Shown here one piece after another: positions 18,856-26,453 of a stretch of DNA of 34,745 bases; position 1 is the stretch's first letter, and each line of letters opens with the position of its first letter. The notes beneath the pieces are model-generated. The model worked only from the letters and a program-made list of their open reading frames with translations, ran no database searches and was not told the origin of the DNA. Origin of the DNA: Paulinella micropora (Eukaryota; Cercozoa; Imbricatea; Euglyphida); the NCBI GenBank assembly GCA_009731375.1, contig BJOX01000126.1, positions 53,718-88,462 of the forward strand, in the 5' to 3' direction. Both the position numbers and the translations under genes were made by a program.

Positions 18856-20416
18856 ATGTATATATGGTGTAGATACGAGTAAACACTTCCGTACACAACT
18901 CGATCAAGCCGCCTGAACGCGACAACATGCAGGTCTTATGTATGTCTGTATGTCTGTATGTATGTATGAATGTATTTATGTATGTACGTATGTATGCATG
19001 TATGTATGTCTGTCTGTATGTATGTATGTATGTACGTATGTATGTATGTATGTATGTATGTATGTATGTATGTATGTATGTGTGTATGTGTGTACGTGTG
19101 TCTGTCTGTCTGTCTGTCTGTATGAATGTATGTATGTATGTATGTATGTATGTAATGTAATGTAATGTAATGTAATGTAATGTAATGTAAATGTAAATTT
19201 AAATGTAAAAGTAAAAGTAAAAGTAACTGTAACTGTAACGGTAACGGTAATGGAAATGGAAATGGAAATGGAAATGGAAATGTAGTTGTAAATGTAGTTG
19301 TGAATGTAGTTGTAAATGTAGTTGTAAATGTAGTTGTAAATGTAGTTGTAAATGTAGTTGTAAATGTAGTTGTAAATGTAGTTGTAAATGTAGTTGTAAA
19401 TGTAGTTGTAAATGTAGTTGTAAATGTAGTTGTAAATGTAGTTGTAAATGTAGTTGTAAATGTAGTTGTAAATGTAGTTGTAAATGTAGTTGTAAATGTA
19501 GTTGTAAATGTAGTTGTAAATGTAGTTGTAAATGTAGTTGTAAATGTAGTTGTAAATGTAGTTGTAAATGTAGTTGTAAATGTAGTTGTAAATGTAGTTG
19601 TAAATGTAGTTGTAAATGTAGTTGTAAATGTAGTTGTAAATGTAGTTGTAAATGTAGTTGTAAATGTAGTTGTAAATGTAGTTGTAAATGTAGTTGTAAA
19701 TGTAGTTGTAAATGTAGTTGTAAATGTAGTTGTAAATGTAGTTGTAAATGTAGTTGTAAATGTAGTTGTAAATGTAGTTGTAAATGTAGTTGTAAATGTA
19801 GTTGTAAATGTAGTTGTAAATGTAGTTGTAAATGTAGTTGTAAATGTAGTTGTAAATGTAGTTGTAAATGTAGTTGTAAATGTAGTTGTAAATGTAGTTG
19901 TAAATGTAGTTGTAAATGTAGTTGTAAATGTAGTTGTAAATGTAGTTGTAAATGTAGTTGTAAATGTAGTTGTAAATGTAGTTGTAAACGTAGTTGTAAA
20001 CGTAGTTGTAAACGTAGTTGTAAACGTAGTTGTAAACGTAGTTGTAAACGTAGTTGTAAACGTAGTTGTAAATGTAGTTGTAAATGTAGTTGTAAATGTA
20101 GTTGTAAATGTAGTTGTTAATGTAGTTGTTAATGTAGTTGTTAATGTAGTTGTAATGTTATGTAATGTTATGTAATGTTATGTTATGGTATGGTATGGTA
20201 TGGTATGGTATGGTATGGTATGGTATGGTGTGGTGTGGTGTGGTGTGGTGTGGTGTGGTATGGTATGGTATGGTATGGTATGATATGTATGTATGTATGT
20301 ATATGTATGTATGTATGCATGCATGCATGCATGCATATCAACACCAGGTTGAACGGGACGCGCAAATCTGCACCACAGCTCCGTAGTGTGCATGTTTGTG
20401 TGTATGTGAGTGTATG

Positions 20417-20447
<31 letters not shown>

Positions 20448-20671
20448 TGTATGTATGTATGTCTGTATGTATGTATGTATGTATGTATGTAATGTATGTA
20501 TGTATGTATGTATGTATGTATGTATGTATGTATGTATTTGTTCCGCTCAGGTTGGCTCTAATTACAAAGACTTCACGGGTTCGCCAGCTCATCGTTTCAA
20601 GCAAAAGCCCAGTACGGTGGCTTTCTACCTGAGGTTGATCTATCTCGCCTTGTATCCCGCTACCTGTACTC

Positions 20672-20710
<39 letters not shown>

Positions 20711-21358
20711 CATAGCTACCCATCTATCTATCGAAGAAAGAAGGAAGAAGAAGAAGAAGAAGAAGAAGAAGAAGAAGAAGAAGAAGAAGAAGAAGAAGAA
20801 GAAGAAGAAGAAGAAGAAGAAGAAGGAGGAGGAGGAGGAGGAGGAAGGAGGAAGGAGGAAGAAAGAAGAAGAAAGAAGAAGAAAGAAGAAGAAAGAAGAA
20901 GAAAGGAGAAGGAAGGAGAAGGAAGGAGGAGGAAGGAGAAGGAAGGAAGGAAGGAAGGAAGACGGAGACGGAGACGAAGACGAAGACGAAGACGAAGACG
21001 AGGAAGAAGACGAGGAAGAAAGAACGAAGAAGAAAGAACGAAAGAAGAAAGAACAAAAGAAGAAAGAACGAAAGAAGAAAGAACGAAAGAAGAAAGAACG
21101 AAAGAAGAAAGAACGAAAGAAGAAAGAACAAAAGAAGAAAGAACGAAAGAAGAAAGAACGAAAGAAGAAAGAACGAAAGAAGAAAGAACGAAAGAAGAAG
21201 GAACGAAAGAAGAAGGAAGAAAGAAGGAAGAAGGAAGGAAAGAGAAGAAGGGAGAAGAAGGGAGGAAGAAAGGAGGAAGAAAGGAGGAAGAAAGAAGGAA
21301 GAAAGAAGGAAGAAGGAAGAAGAAGAAGAAGAAGAAGAAGAAGAAGAAGAAGAAGAAG

Positions 21359-21389
<31 letters not shown>

Positions 21390-22402
21390 GTAGTCAGTAC
21401 GTGGTGGTCAGCAGAGCACGCATGGTCGTGTATGCATACATACATACATACATACATACATACATGCATGCATGCATGCATATATACAAACATATGTTGT
21501 GGTCGTTCAGAAGCATACACCCGCCTTCCCAAGTCCTTCAAGTAAGCAACTTGGATAAAGGTCTTCTTACTCAACAACTTACTAACTAGCTAACTAAGTA
21601 CCTAACTTCCCCCCTATCTGTAGATGTATCTAAGTGTTTATCCATCCATCTATCTATCTATGTATCTGTCTCAAGGGGTAACTGCGGAGGAGCTGCAAAC
21701 GATGTTTGCTTGTCACGTGCAGGTACATACATACATACATACATACATACATACATACACACATACATACACACATACATATATGCATACATACAGGACA
21801 ACGCGACCGTGCAGCTGCGTCTGGTTCCTGAGCACTACATGGCCTACGTGGGGATGCCCACCGTGCAGGTTGTTGTTGTTGTTGTTGTTGTTGTTGTGTT
21901 GTTGTTGTGTTGTTGTTTTGTTGTTGTTTTTGTTGCTGTTGTTATTATTCTTTTTGTTCTTGTCATTCTTGTTGTTGTTGTTGCTACATCGCCTACGTGC
22001 GTATCCCCACGCTGCAGGTTGCTGTTATTGCTGTTATTGCTGTTATTGTTGTTGTGTTGTTGTTGTCGTCGTCGTCGTTATTGTTGTTGTTCTTGTTGTT
22101 GTTGTTCCTGAGCACTACATCGCCTGCGTGTGCATGCCTACCTACGCTGCAGGTTTGTTCTTATAGTTGTTGTTGTAGTTGTTGTTGTAGTTGTTGTAGT
22201 AGTTGTTGTTGTAGTTGTTGTAGTAGTTGTTGTTATAGCTTTTGTCGTTAATAAGCACTACATCGCCTACGTGCGCATGCCCTCGCTGCAGGTTGTTCTT
22301 GTTGTTGTTGTTGTTGTTGTTGTTGTTGCTGTTGTTTGTTTGTTTGTTTGTTTGTTTGTTTGTTTCCTTACTGTTTGCTCATTTGCTTGCTTGACAATCT
22401 TT

Positions 22403-22439
<37 letters not shown>

Positions 22440-22566
22440 TTTCATTCTTTCCTTCCTTGCTCTGCAGGCGGCCGTGCTTGCGTTGGTCAAGTTGCACAAT
22501 CACGAACTCCGGCAGCGACACATGCGCATCTGCTTCTCCAGTCGCCAGTTCGAACCTTCTGTCTGA
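11920..22566 (+). CDS. Polypyrimidine-tract-binding-protein-like RNA-binding protein, two RRMs, ten exons
   Basis: Predicted nuclear splicing regulator that binds CU-rich RNA. Exons: 11920-12084, 12157-12257, 13111-13153, 17547-17636, 18873-18932, 20551-20633, 21511-21560, 21676-21722, 21797-21868, 22468-22566. Every junction is phase-consistent and the total is 810 bases (269 residues). The first RRM matches PTB RRM3: [72 protein letters not shown]. The linker [16 protein letters not shown] corresponds to the K-D-Y-x-x-S-P-x-H-R-F-K stretch before PTB RRM4. The second RRM follows: [59 protein letters not shown]. Animal PTBs have four RRMs and over 500 residues, so this equals the C-terminal half after an acidic 55-residue N-terminus. 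Exon 1 is the least certain; it rests on open frame and phase only. Introns hold retroelements and long pyrimidine repeats. Confidence 0.85.
12277..12522. repeat. (TAGG)n, (TA)n, (GA)n and (GAAA)n compound microsatellite
   Basis: Four repeat types follow one another in PTB-like intron 2, leading to a C-rich stretch and the gap at 12555-12861. Tyr-Ile, Arg-Glu and Ser-Leu frames on either strand are repeat translations. Confidence 0.9.
12555..12861. other. N gap (307 bases) in PTB-like intron 2
   Basis: A C run lies to the left and (CA)n to the right. The flanking exons 12157-12257 and 13111-13153 join in phase, so no missing exon is needed here. 12862-13110 is complex with TATG repeats. Confidence 0.9.
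13205..16625 (+). mobile_element. Degenerate R2-like non-LTR retrotransposon (RT, zinc knuckle, restriction-like endonuclease)
   Basis: A LINE inserted in PTB-like intron 3 in the gene's own orientation, with (TATC)n on both sides. Reading across frames gives RT landmarks in order: [18 protein letters not shown] (about 13997), [13 protein letters not shown] (about 14200), [14 protein letters not shown] (about 14416), [12 protein letters not shown] (about 14594), and the catalytic AAYADDLKL (about 14735). A zinc knuckle, [20 protein letters not shown], is at about 15811. A C-terminal restriction-like endonuclease follows: RPDIVVW (about 16140), then [15 protein letters not shown] (about 16173). 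This order is that of R2-clade elements with one protein. At least four frameshifts or stops (13519, 13934, 14395, 15170-15300, 16081) and a 28-bp internal duplication show it is dead. The 3' UTR has a CCCTTCGGGG stem and an AGCTTGCGCAAGCT palindrome. Confidence 0.88.
14114..14175 (+). repeat. 28-bp tandem duplication inside the LINE
   Basis: GCCCACGCTGCTATCTCCCT plus CCTTTATA occurs at 14112-14139 and again at 14149-14176 with one change. It disrupts the reverse-transcriptase frame between motifs 2 and 3, so it arose after or during loss of function. Confidence 0.8.
16626..16825. other. Pyrimidine-rich then complex sequence at the LINE 3' side
   Basis: A CT-rich stretch to about 16721 is followed by complex sequence that ends TGCGATATCTCATC before (TATC)n. 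The same CGATATCTCATC junction ends both 369-bp repeats. It may be the true 3' end of the LINE. No PTB-like exon is needed here. Confidence 0.4.
16826..16992. repeat. (TATC)n tract with a 10-base N gap at 16846-16855
   Basis: Nearly pure TATC between the LINE and the first 369-bp repeat. The ten Ns are a placeholder gap. Ile-Tyr-Leu-Ser frames are repeat translations. Confidence 0.95.
16993..17361 (+). repeat. 369-bp dispersed repeat, copy A
   Basis: It begins GCCTATAAGTCACATGCCGA and ends TTAGTCGATATCTCATC before (TATC)n. Copy B at 18406-18774 has the same length and I see only two or so base differences, so the two copies are recent. It has no long open frame and (TATC)n flanks both sides. 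It could be a nonautonomous retroposon or a tandem segmental copy. Confidence 0.9.
17441..17526 (+). repeat. 88-bp dispersed repeat, copy 2
   Basis: CCAGCCCGCTGCCCAGCCAT to CTCGGATATGCAGCGCTGAT, a more diverged copy of the elements at 9166 and 18233. It lies between (TATC)n tracts, 20 bp upstream of PTB-like exon 4. Confidence 0.75.
17637..17725. repeat. (CA)n and (CT)n dinucleotide tract
   Basis: Start of PTB-like intron 4: donor ACG|GTATGC, then CACTCA repeats, CA repeats and CT repeats directly before the LINE fragment. Confidence 0.85.
17726..18232 (+). mobile_element. C-terminal fragment of a second non-LTR retrotransposon
   Basis: An open frame at 17726-17893 reads [20 protein letters not shown], the C-x-x-G-E-x-E-E-T-V-E-H-x-L-x-x-C zinc knuckle common near the C-terminus of non-LTR polymerases, and stops shortly after. 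A second frame at 17919-18221 is open for 100 codons with no domain I recognise; it may be 3' sequence of the same element. This is a different knuckle from the one in the LINE at 13205. Confidence 0.6.
18233..18320 (+). repeat. 88-bp dispersed repeat, copy 3
   Basis: Nearly identical to copy 1 at 9166: CCAGCCCGCTACCCAGTCGC to TCGGATATGCAGAGCTGATA, then (TATC)n. Its 5' side abuts the second LINE fragment, not a microsatellite. Confidence 0.8.
18406..18774 (+). repeat. 369-bp dispersed repeat, copy B
   Basis: Near-identical to copy A, in the same orientation, 1413 bp downstream. The visible differences are GGGTCCTCTG for GGGCCCTCTG and GACGAAATC for GATGAAATC. It ends at the same CGATATCTCATC followed by (TATC)n. 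Confidence 0.9.
18797..18879 (+). repeat. Duplicated acceptor junction of PTB-like exon 5
   Basis: CTAATGTATATATGGTGTAG followed by ATA occurs at about 18798-18820 and again at 18854-18876. The second copy is the acceptor used for the exon at 18873; the first runs straight into (TATC)n and carries no exon. Confidence 0.8.
18935..19190. repeat. (TATG)n with TCTG variants, then (AATGT)n
   Basis: The repeat begins within a few bases of the exon 5 donor (CAG|GTCTTATG). Cys-Met-Tyr-Val frames are repeat translations. Confidence 0.9.
19191..19285. repeat. Graded hexamer series leading into the minisatellite
   Basis: Successive six-base units change one or two bases at a time: AAATGT, AAAAGT (three), AACTGT (two), AACGGT (two), AATGGA (several), then GTAGTT. 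Confidence 0.75.
19278..20150 (+). repeat. 12-bp minisatellite, unit GTAGTTGTAAAT, about 70 copies
   Basis: Nearly perfect head-to-tail 12-mers in PTB-like intron 5. Seven consecutive units at about 19981-20064 carry GTAGTTGTAAAC, a homogenised variant block, and the last units carry GTTAAT. The 291-codon frame of Val-Val-Val-Asn is a repeat translation with no splice or start context. Confidence 0.97.
20151..20335. repeat. (ATGTT)n, (ATGGT)n, (GTGGT)n, (TATG)n and (GCAT)n series
   Basis: Pentamers change from ATGTT to ATGGT, to GTGGT and back to ATGGT, then become tetranucleotides. A second (TATG)n tract fills 20395-20535 up to the exon 6 acceptor TTCCGCTCAG. Confidence 0.9.
20671..20710. 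repeat. (TATC)n tract in PTB-like intron 6
   Basis: A short TATC run just downstream of the exon 6 donor (GAG|GTTGAT). It is followed by the long purine tract. Confidence 0.85.
20733..21388 (+). repeat. 650-bp near-pure purine tract with a 15-bp minisatellite core
   Basis: (GAA)n and GGA units surround a core at about 21020-21200 with a 15-bp unit GAAAGAAGAAAGAAC. It lies in PTB-like intron 6 with the purines on the sense strand. Mirror-repeat purine tracts like this can form triplex DNA. The 289-codon minus-strand Ser/Phe/Leu frame is a repeat translation. Confidence 0.92.
21723..21796. repeat. (CATA)n tract filling PTB-like intron 8
   Basis: The shortest complete intron of this gene apart from intron 1, 74 bp. 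It goes from CAG|GTACATAC to CATACATACAG|GAC and is almost entirely ACAT repeats, so both splice sites are embedded in the microsatellite. Confidence 0.85.
21825..22291 (+). repeat. Four-unit array of the PTB-like exon 9 end plus donor plus (GTT)n
   Basis: Unit 1 is the exon end at 21825-21868. Copies are at 21984-22017, 22105-22152 and 22253-22291. Each ends CTGCAGGTT or GTGCAGGTT and runs into (GTT)n, (GTTATT)n or (GTAGTT)n. Units 2 and 4 would read [11 protein letters not shown] and [13 protein letters not shown]; unit 3 is shifted near its end. Spacing is about 120-160 bp. None of the copies has a convincing acceptor of its own. Confidence 0.9.
22398..22467 (+). promoter_or_regulatory. 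Polypyrimidine tract and 3' splice site of the last PTB-like exon
   Basis: About 60 bases of (CTTT)n run to CCTTGCTCTGCAG|GCG. UCUU is the classical PTB-bound motif, so the product could bind its own pre-mRNA here. The splice site is well supported; the autoregulation is an inference. Confidence 0.6.
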
Positions 22567-22635
22567 CCTTCTCCTTTGTTCTCCTCCTCCTGCTCCTCCT
22601 GCTCCACCTCCTCCTCTTCTTCTTCTTCTTCTTCT

Positions 22636-22725
<90 letters not shown>

Positions 22726-22990
22726 CTTTTTTTTTTTTTCTTTTTTTTTTTTTTTCTTCTTCTTTTTTCTCTTTTTTTTTTTCTTTTTTCTTTTTCTTCT
22801 TCTTCTTCTTCTTCTTCTTCTTCTTCTTCTTNNNNNNNNNNTCTTTCTCCTCCTCCTCCACCTCTTCTTCGTATCTGATCCTCCAGTTGCCAGTTTTAAC
22901 CTACGCGACTTCTGCCTCCTCCTCCTCCTCAGGTTCTTCTGAACACTTCCGCTGGAGGACTATTCAACTGGTCACGTTGTCTCTCCATTA
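22567..22990. repeat. Pyrimidine-rich 3' region: (CTT)n, T runs and a 10-base gap
   Basis: Downstream of the PTB-like stop, CTC and CTT triplets become a T homopolymer of about 90 with few Cs, then (TTC)n up to N at 22832-22841. 22842-22990 is CT-rich complex sequence. Poly-Phe and poly-Lys frames are not genes. Confidence 0.9.
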
Positions 22991-23027
22991 AATTTTAATT
23001 CCACTCCGGGCCCCGCAATCGAGCTTC

Positions 23028-23063
23028 CTTGTCTGTCTGTCTGTCTGGCTGTCTGTTTGTCTG

Positions 23064-23119
<56 letters not shown>

Positions 23120-23155
23120 GCTGTGTCTCTCTCTCTCTCTCTCTCATATTAGTTG
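23028..23155. repeat. (GTCT)n and (CT)n microsatellite
   Basis: Tetranucleotides passing into CT dinucleotides with CGCT interruptions; intergenic. Confidence 0.9.
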
Positions 23156-23493
23156 ACACACACACTGAGCCTGAGACAGTTTTTCCCGGGGTCATGGAGG
23201 GGAGGGGGGAAAGGGGGGAGGGGAGGGGGCGGGCTGACTGGTATCCACCTTTTTTCTGGGTGACAGATTGATTTTATCGTTTTCTTGCGGAGTTTCCCCC
23301 AGGTCCCTCTTTGAAGGATGTTATTAATTCAAGTAGCCATCATGATATAAATAGTGTAGTATTTTCTTACTAGGTATAGCCGGCCGGACACTGGCAAGCA
23401 GAATCCTCGCCAAGGCGCACAGCACAAACCAGACCGAAGTCGAAGGTTACTCACGATAGCATGACAAGGGTCATCAGGGGGGGAAGTTGTATA

Positions 23494-23549
23494 GCGAAAT
23501 TCAAATTCAAATTTGAGATTCAAAATAGAAGTCAAATTCGAATTTCGCT
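23494..23549. repeat. Inverted repeat (hairpin), arms about 17-23 bp
   Basis: GCGAAATTCAAATTCAAATT at 23494 and TCAAATTCGAATTTCGC at 23532 are near reverse complements around an internal AGATTCAAAATAGAAG loop. It lies in complex intergenic DNA without a gene. Role unknown. Confidence 0.6.
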
Positions 23550-23730
23550 CAAATTCCGAAACCAAAATCATTCGGAGTAACGCCAACATTTAAACTTCTC
23601 TCTTTCAATCGTCCTTACAATCCCAAGGAGGAGAAGCCATCAACCGCGAGCCAAACCTCGACAGTTTCCATATGCTCACATTTACCTCTCAGCTCCTAAT
23701 AATGGGTGTTATTGGATAAACCGGGGCTCG

Positions 23731-24250
23731 AAGGGGGGGATTGTAGGCCGGCGCAGATAGGTAAATATGTGCTCTTTATATAATATACCCGGTGCACTGT
23801 TAACGTAACTTAATGATCCAGACACCATACTCAAGTTGAAGAGGCTGTTATTAATAATATAATAATAATAACTCTCTTAACCGGCTAATTATAATATAAT
23901 ATTAATATTACTAGAAGTGACCGTTGCGGCACTTTTTAGACCGGAATATATTATCGTTAGGCCGGACCACGGGAATTAGCTGGTGTTTGCGGCCTTGTTT
24001 GTTTTCGGCTCCGCTAGTCCGGCTCACCGGTGACATTTTCCATCATCTTTGACCCTTATTTATATTAATATAAGAACAGAGTATTAGGTTACTCTGAGCG
24101 GAGTTAGGAGTGTATTGAATTGGTTCAAATCAGTGTATTAAAGAAGGGCATCAATAAATATATTCTTTGAAGTTAGACCAGAACCGGCAAAACTTAGTAG
24201 TAACCTGTCTCACTTGAATTTACGCGAATCATTCACTGTCACTCAGACAT
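23731..24250 (+). mobile_element. Possible LTR remnant preceded by a polypurine tract
   Basis: AAGGGGGGGATTGTAGGCCG resembles the polypurine tract and TG start of a 3' LTR. A TATATAATATA box-like stretch (about 23777) and AATAAATATATTC (about 24152), a poly(A)-signal-like motif, follow in LTR order. I cannot locate the CA end, a second LTR or any gag or pol sequence. The surrounding 23160-24732 is complex AT-rich DNA; an unassigned 79-codon frame at 24304-24543 is all the coding potential I see. Confidence 0.3.
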
Positions 24251-24732
24251 TTAGTATGAATCGGATTCATCCCTTCAACGAGTGAGACTCAGCTTCACTC
24301 GCAGTGTCTCACCAGTTCAAGTCGTCACCTGTCAGCCACACACAGCCGCTTGAAAACTGGCAGAAATTATATAGTTCTGTTCTGACACCACACACTAACA
24401 AGACAAACGTCTCTGAGAGTCTGGGTGTTGATGCCAGCTTTCCCGGGAGTCTGTTCTTACGAACTCTTCCCAAGCTGATCCTTAAGCCGCAAGTCCAGCG
24501 CTTCAAGGCCCTTCATAACCTACTTAAACTTGAGCTATACTAGACATGCTACACTAAGTTAATGATATTATTAATATCGTTACTACGTGACCCAGTTAGG
24601 GACCTGTTGATAATAACATACGAATCATCTTTACCTTCCCTTCTAAATCTTACGTTTGAGAGTCCCACTTATCCCAGCTAGTGACAAGTATTATATCCGA
24701 GTCATTAAAGTTAATTAGTGTGGAAAAAAAAA

Positions 24733-24944
24733 NNNNNNNNNNNNNNNNNNNNNNNNNNNNNNNNNNNNNNNNNNNNNNNNNNNNNNNNNNNNNNNNNNNN
24801 NNNNNNNNNNNNNNNNNNNNNNNNNNNNNNNNNNNNNNNNNNNNNNNNNNNNNNNNNNNNNNNNNNNNNNNNNNNNNNNNNNNNNNNNNNNNNNNNNNNN
24901 NNNNNNNNNNNNNNNNNNNNNNNNNNNNNNNNNNNNNNNNNNNN

Positions 24945-25001
<57 letters not shown>

Positions 25002-25002
25002 C
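24733..25002. other. N gap (24733-24944) next to a T run
   Basis: An A run enters and a T run of about 57 leaves the 212-base gap. 25003-25194 is complex sequence with no gene seen. Confidence 0.9.
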
Positions 25003-25194
25003 CTCCCGCTAAACGACTTTTAATGATTGAAGAACACTTGCTTTTCGTAGAGCTGAAAAGGAAGCATGTCAGTAGGCGAACGTAAGTAAAAACGGGAGCG
25101 AACAAAGAAAGAAAACAGCAGACTACCAGTTAATTAAATAAAACAACCTGCTAGAAGGCGCGGTCCAAAATGAGCGAGCTGGGTCAGTTATTGT

Positions 25195-25304
25195 ATTATG
25201 ATTATGATTATGATTATGATTATGATTATGATTATGATTATGATTATGATCATGATCATGATTGTGACTATGATTTTTTTTTTTTTAATAAAAAACCAAA
25301 GTTA

Positions 25305-25373
<69 letters not shown>
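25195..25373. repeat. (TTATGA)n then (TTA)n microsatellite
   Basis: Hexamers, a T run, then TTA repeats that lead directly into the next SINE-like unit. Tyr-Asp and Ile-Met frames are repeat translations. Confidence 0.92.
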
Positions 25374-25377
<4 letters not shown>

Positions 25378-25789
25378 CCCAATGGCCTTACGGCGTTAAA
25401 CTGTGATGCCAACTCAAAACCATTTGGTGGATGATGCTGGCGAGGAGGGTCATTGGGCGCCTGTCGAAGATCTTAAACTCCGCTATGCCGGTTGATAGCC
25501 CGTGGACCCAGCGGATACCAAATTGTTATGGTGGGGTTTTGAGGTAGTTCTAGCAACCATGCTTGGTGTACGCACTTGCACATGCGGCAACGTTTTGCAA
25601 GAGGTTGTTGGGACTGCGGAATAACCTCGGCTTAGTGTAGTCTTGCCCTCAGGAGCTCCATCGGTGGCCCCTATTATCAGTCGAGAGACTGACTAGGTGG
25701 GGACGGAGCACCTCGAACAGGGGCATGGAGGCTCATGTTCGGAAACGGATTGTGCCATCAGCTGCATCAGTATGCCTTAGAGGAAGTAT
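25374..25789 (+). repeat. TTA-tailed dispersed repeat, second family (about 415 bp)
   Basis: Complex sequence from CAGCCCAATGGCCTTACGGC to CTTAGAGGAAGTA, bounded by (TTA)n on both sides. Its last 90 bp recur after the gap at 27216-27299 (ACCTCGAACAAGGGTATTGG, then GCATCAGTACGCC). The final part also resembles the 3' end of the tRNA-derived SINE (GGAGGCTCATGT against GGAGGCGCATGT, GCATCAG). No open frame. Confidence 0.7.
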
Positions 25790-25969
25790 ATTATTATTAT
25801 TATTATTATTGTTATTGTTATTGTTGTTGTTGTTGTTGTTGTTGTTATTGTTGTCGTCGTTGTTGTTGTTGTTGTTGTTGTTATTGTTGTCGTCGTTGTT
25901 GTTGTTGTTGTTGTTGTTGTTGTATTTTTGTTGTTGTTGTTTATTATTATTGTTATTATTATTATTATT
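25790..25969. repeat. (TTA)n, (TTG)n and GTC trinucleotide tail
   Basis: Trinucleotides bridging the second-family repeat and the next truncated SINE. Poly-Leu, poly-Cys and poly-Asn frames are not genes. Confidence 0.9.
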
Positions 25970-26124
25970 CAGTTCGATTCCCGTCGGTGCCACCAGTATT
26001 TTCATTGAACATACCGCTCCGTCTGGACCAGTATTTTCATTGAACATACCGGTCCGTCTGGAAGTGTTGGAACTGCCCTTGCGGGGGTGTCATTAGAGCT
26101 TATCGTCAATTCTTCGTACTCCCT
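25970..26124 (+). repeat. tRNA-derived SINE, 5'-truncated copy with a 34-bp internal duplication
   Basis: It starts exactly at the B-box region (CAGTTCGATTCCCGTC) right after (TTA)n and goes on through the family body. The GTATTTTCATTGAACATACC block with its CCGTCTGGA end is present twice in tandem. It is followed by another (TTA)n and (CTA)n tail to 26373. Confidence 0.8.
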
Positions 26125-26185
26125 ATCATTATTTTACTATTACTATTACTGTTACTATTACTATTACTATTACTATTATTATTAC

Positions 26186-26216
<31 letters not shown>

Positions 26217-26223
26217 GTTATTA

Positions 26224-26272
<49 letters not shown>

Positions 26273-26281
26273 CATTATTAT

Positions 26282-26334
<53 letters not shown>

Positions 26335-26374
26335 TTATTATTATTATTATTACTATTATTATTATTATTATTAT

Positions 26375-26453
26375 GGACACCGTGATAGCCCAGTGGTCAA
26401 GTTCTACCATCTGGGCCCTGTCGCCAGTTCGATTCCCGTCGGTGCCACCAGTA
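26375..26453 (+). repeat. tRNA-derived SINE, 5' part, running into a gap
   Basis: The tRNA-like head GGACACCGTGATAGCCCAGT is identical to the copy at 27364 up to the N gap at 26454-27215. The A box and B box are both present. Confidence 0.85.

Noticed and set aside
19278-20150. CRISPR-like array
   Set aside because: The units are contiguous 12-mers without unique spacers, in a eukaryotic intron.
19300-20175. 291-codon frame of Val-Val-Val-Asn repeats
   Set aside because: A 12-bp repeat has no stop in this phase by chance. It lies in an intron of a phase-consistent gene model.
22487-22861. Poly-Lys/Glu minus-strand frame
   Set aside because: Translation of the reverse of a T-rich tract over and past the last PTB-like exon.
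24304-24543. 79-codon frame in complex sequence
   Set aside because: Short, no domain recognised, opposing frame of similar length; too little to call a gene.
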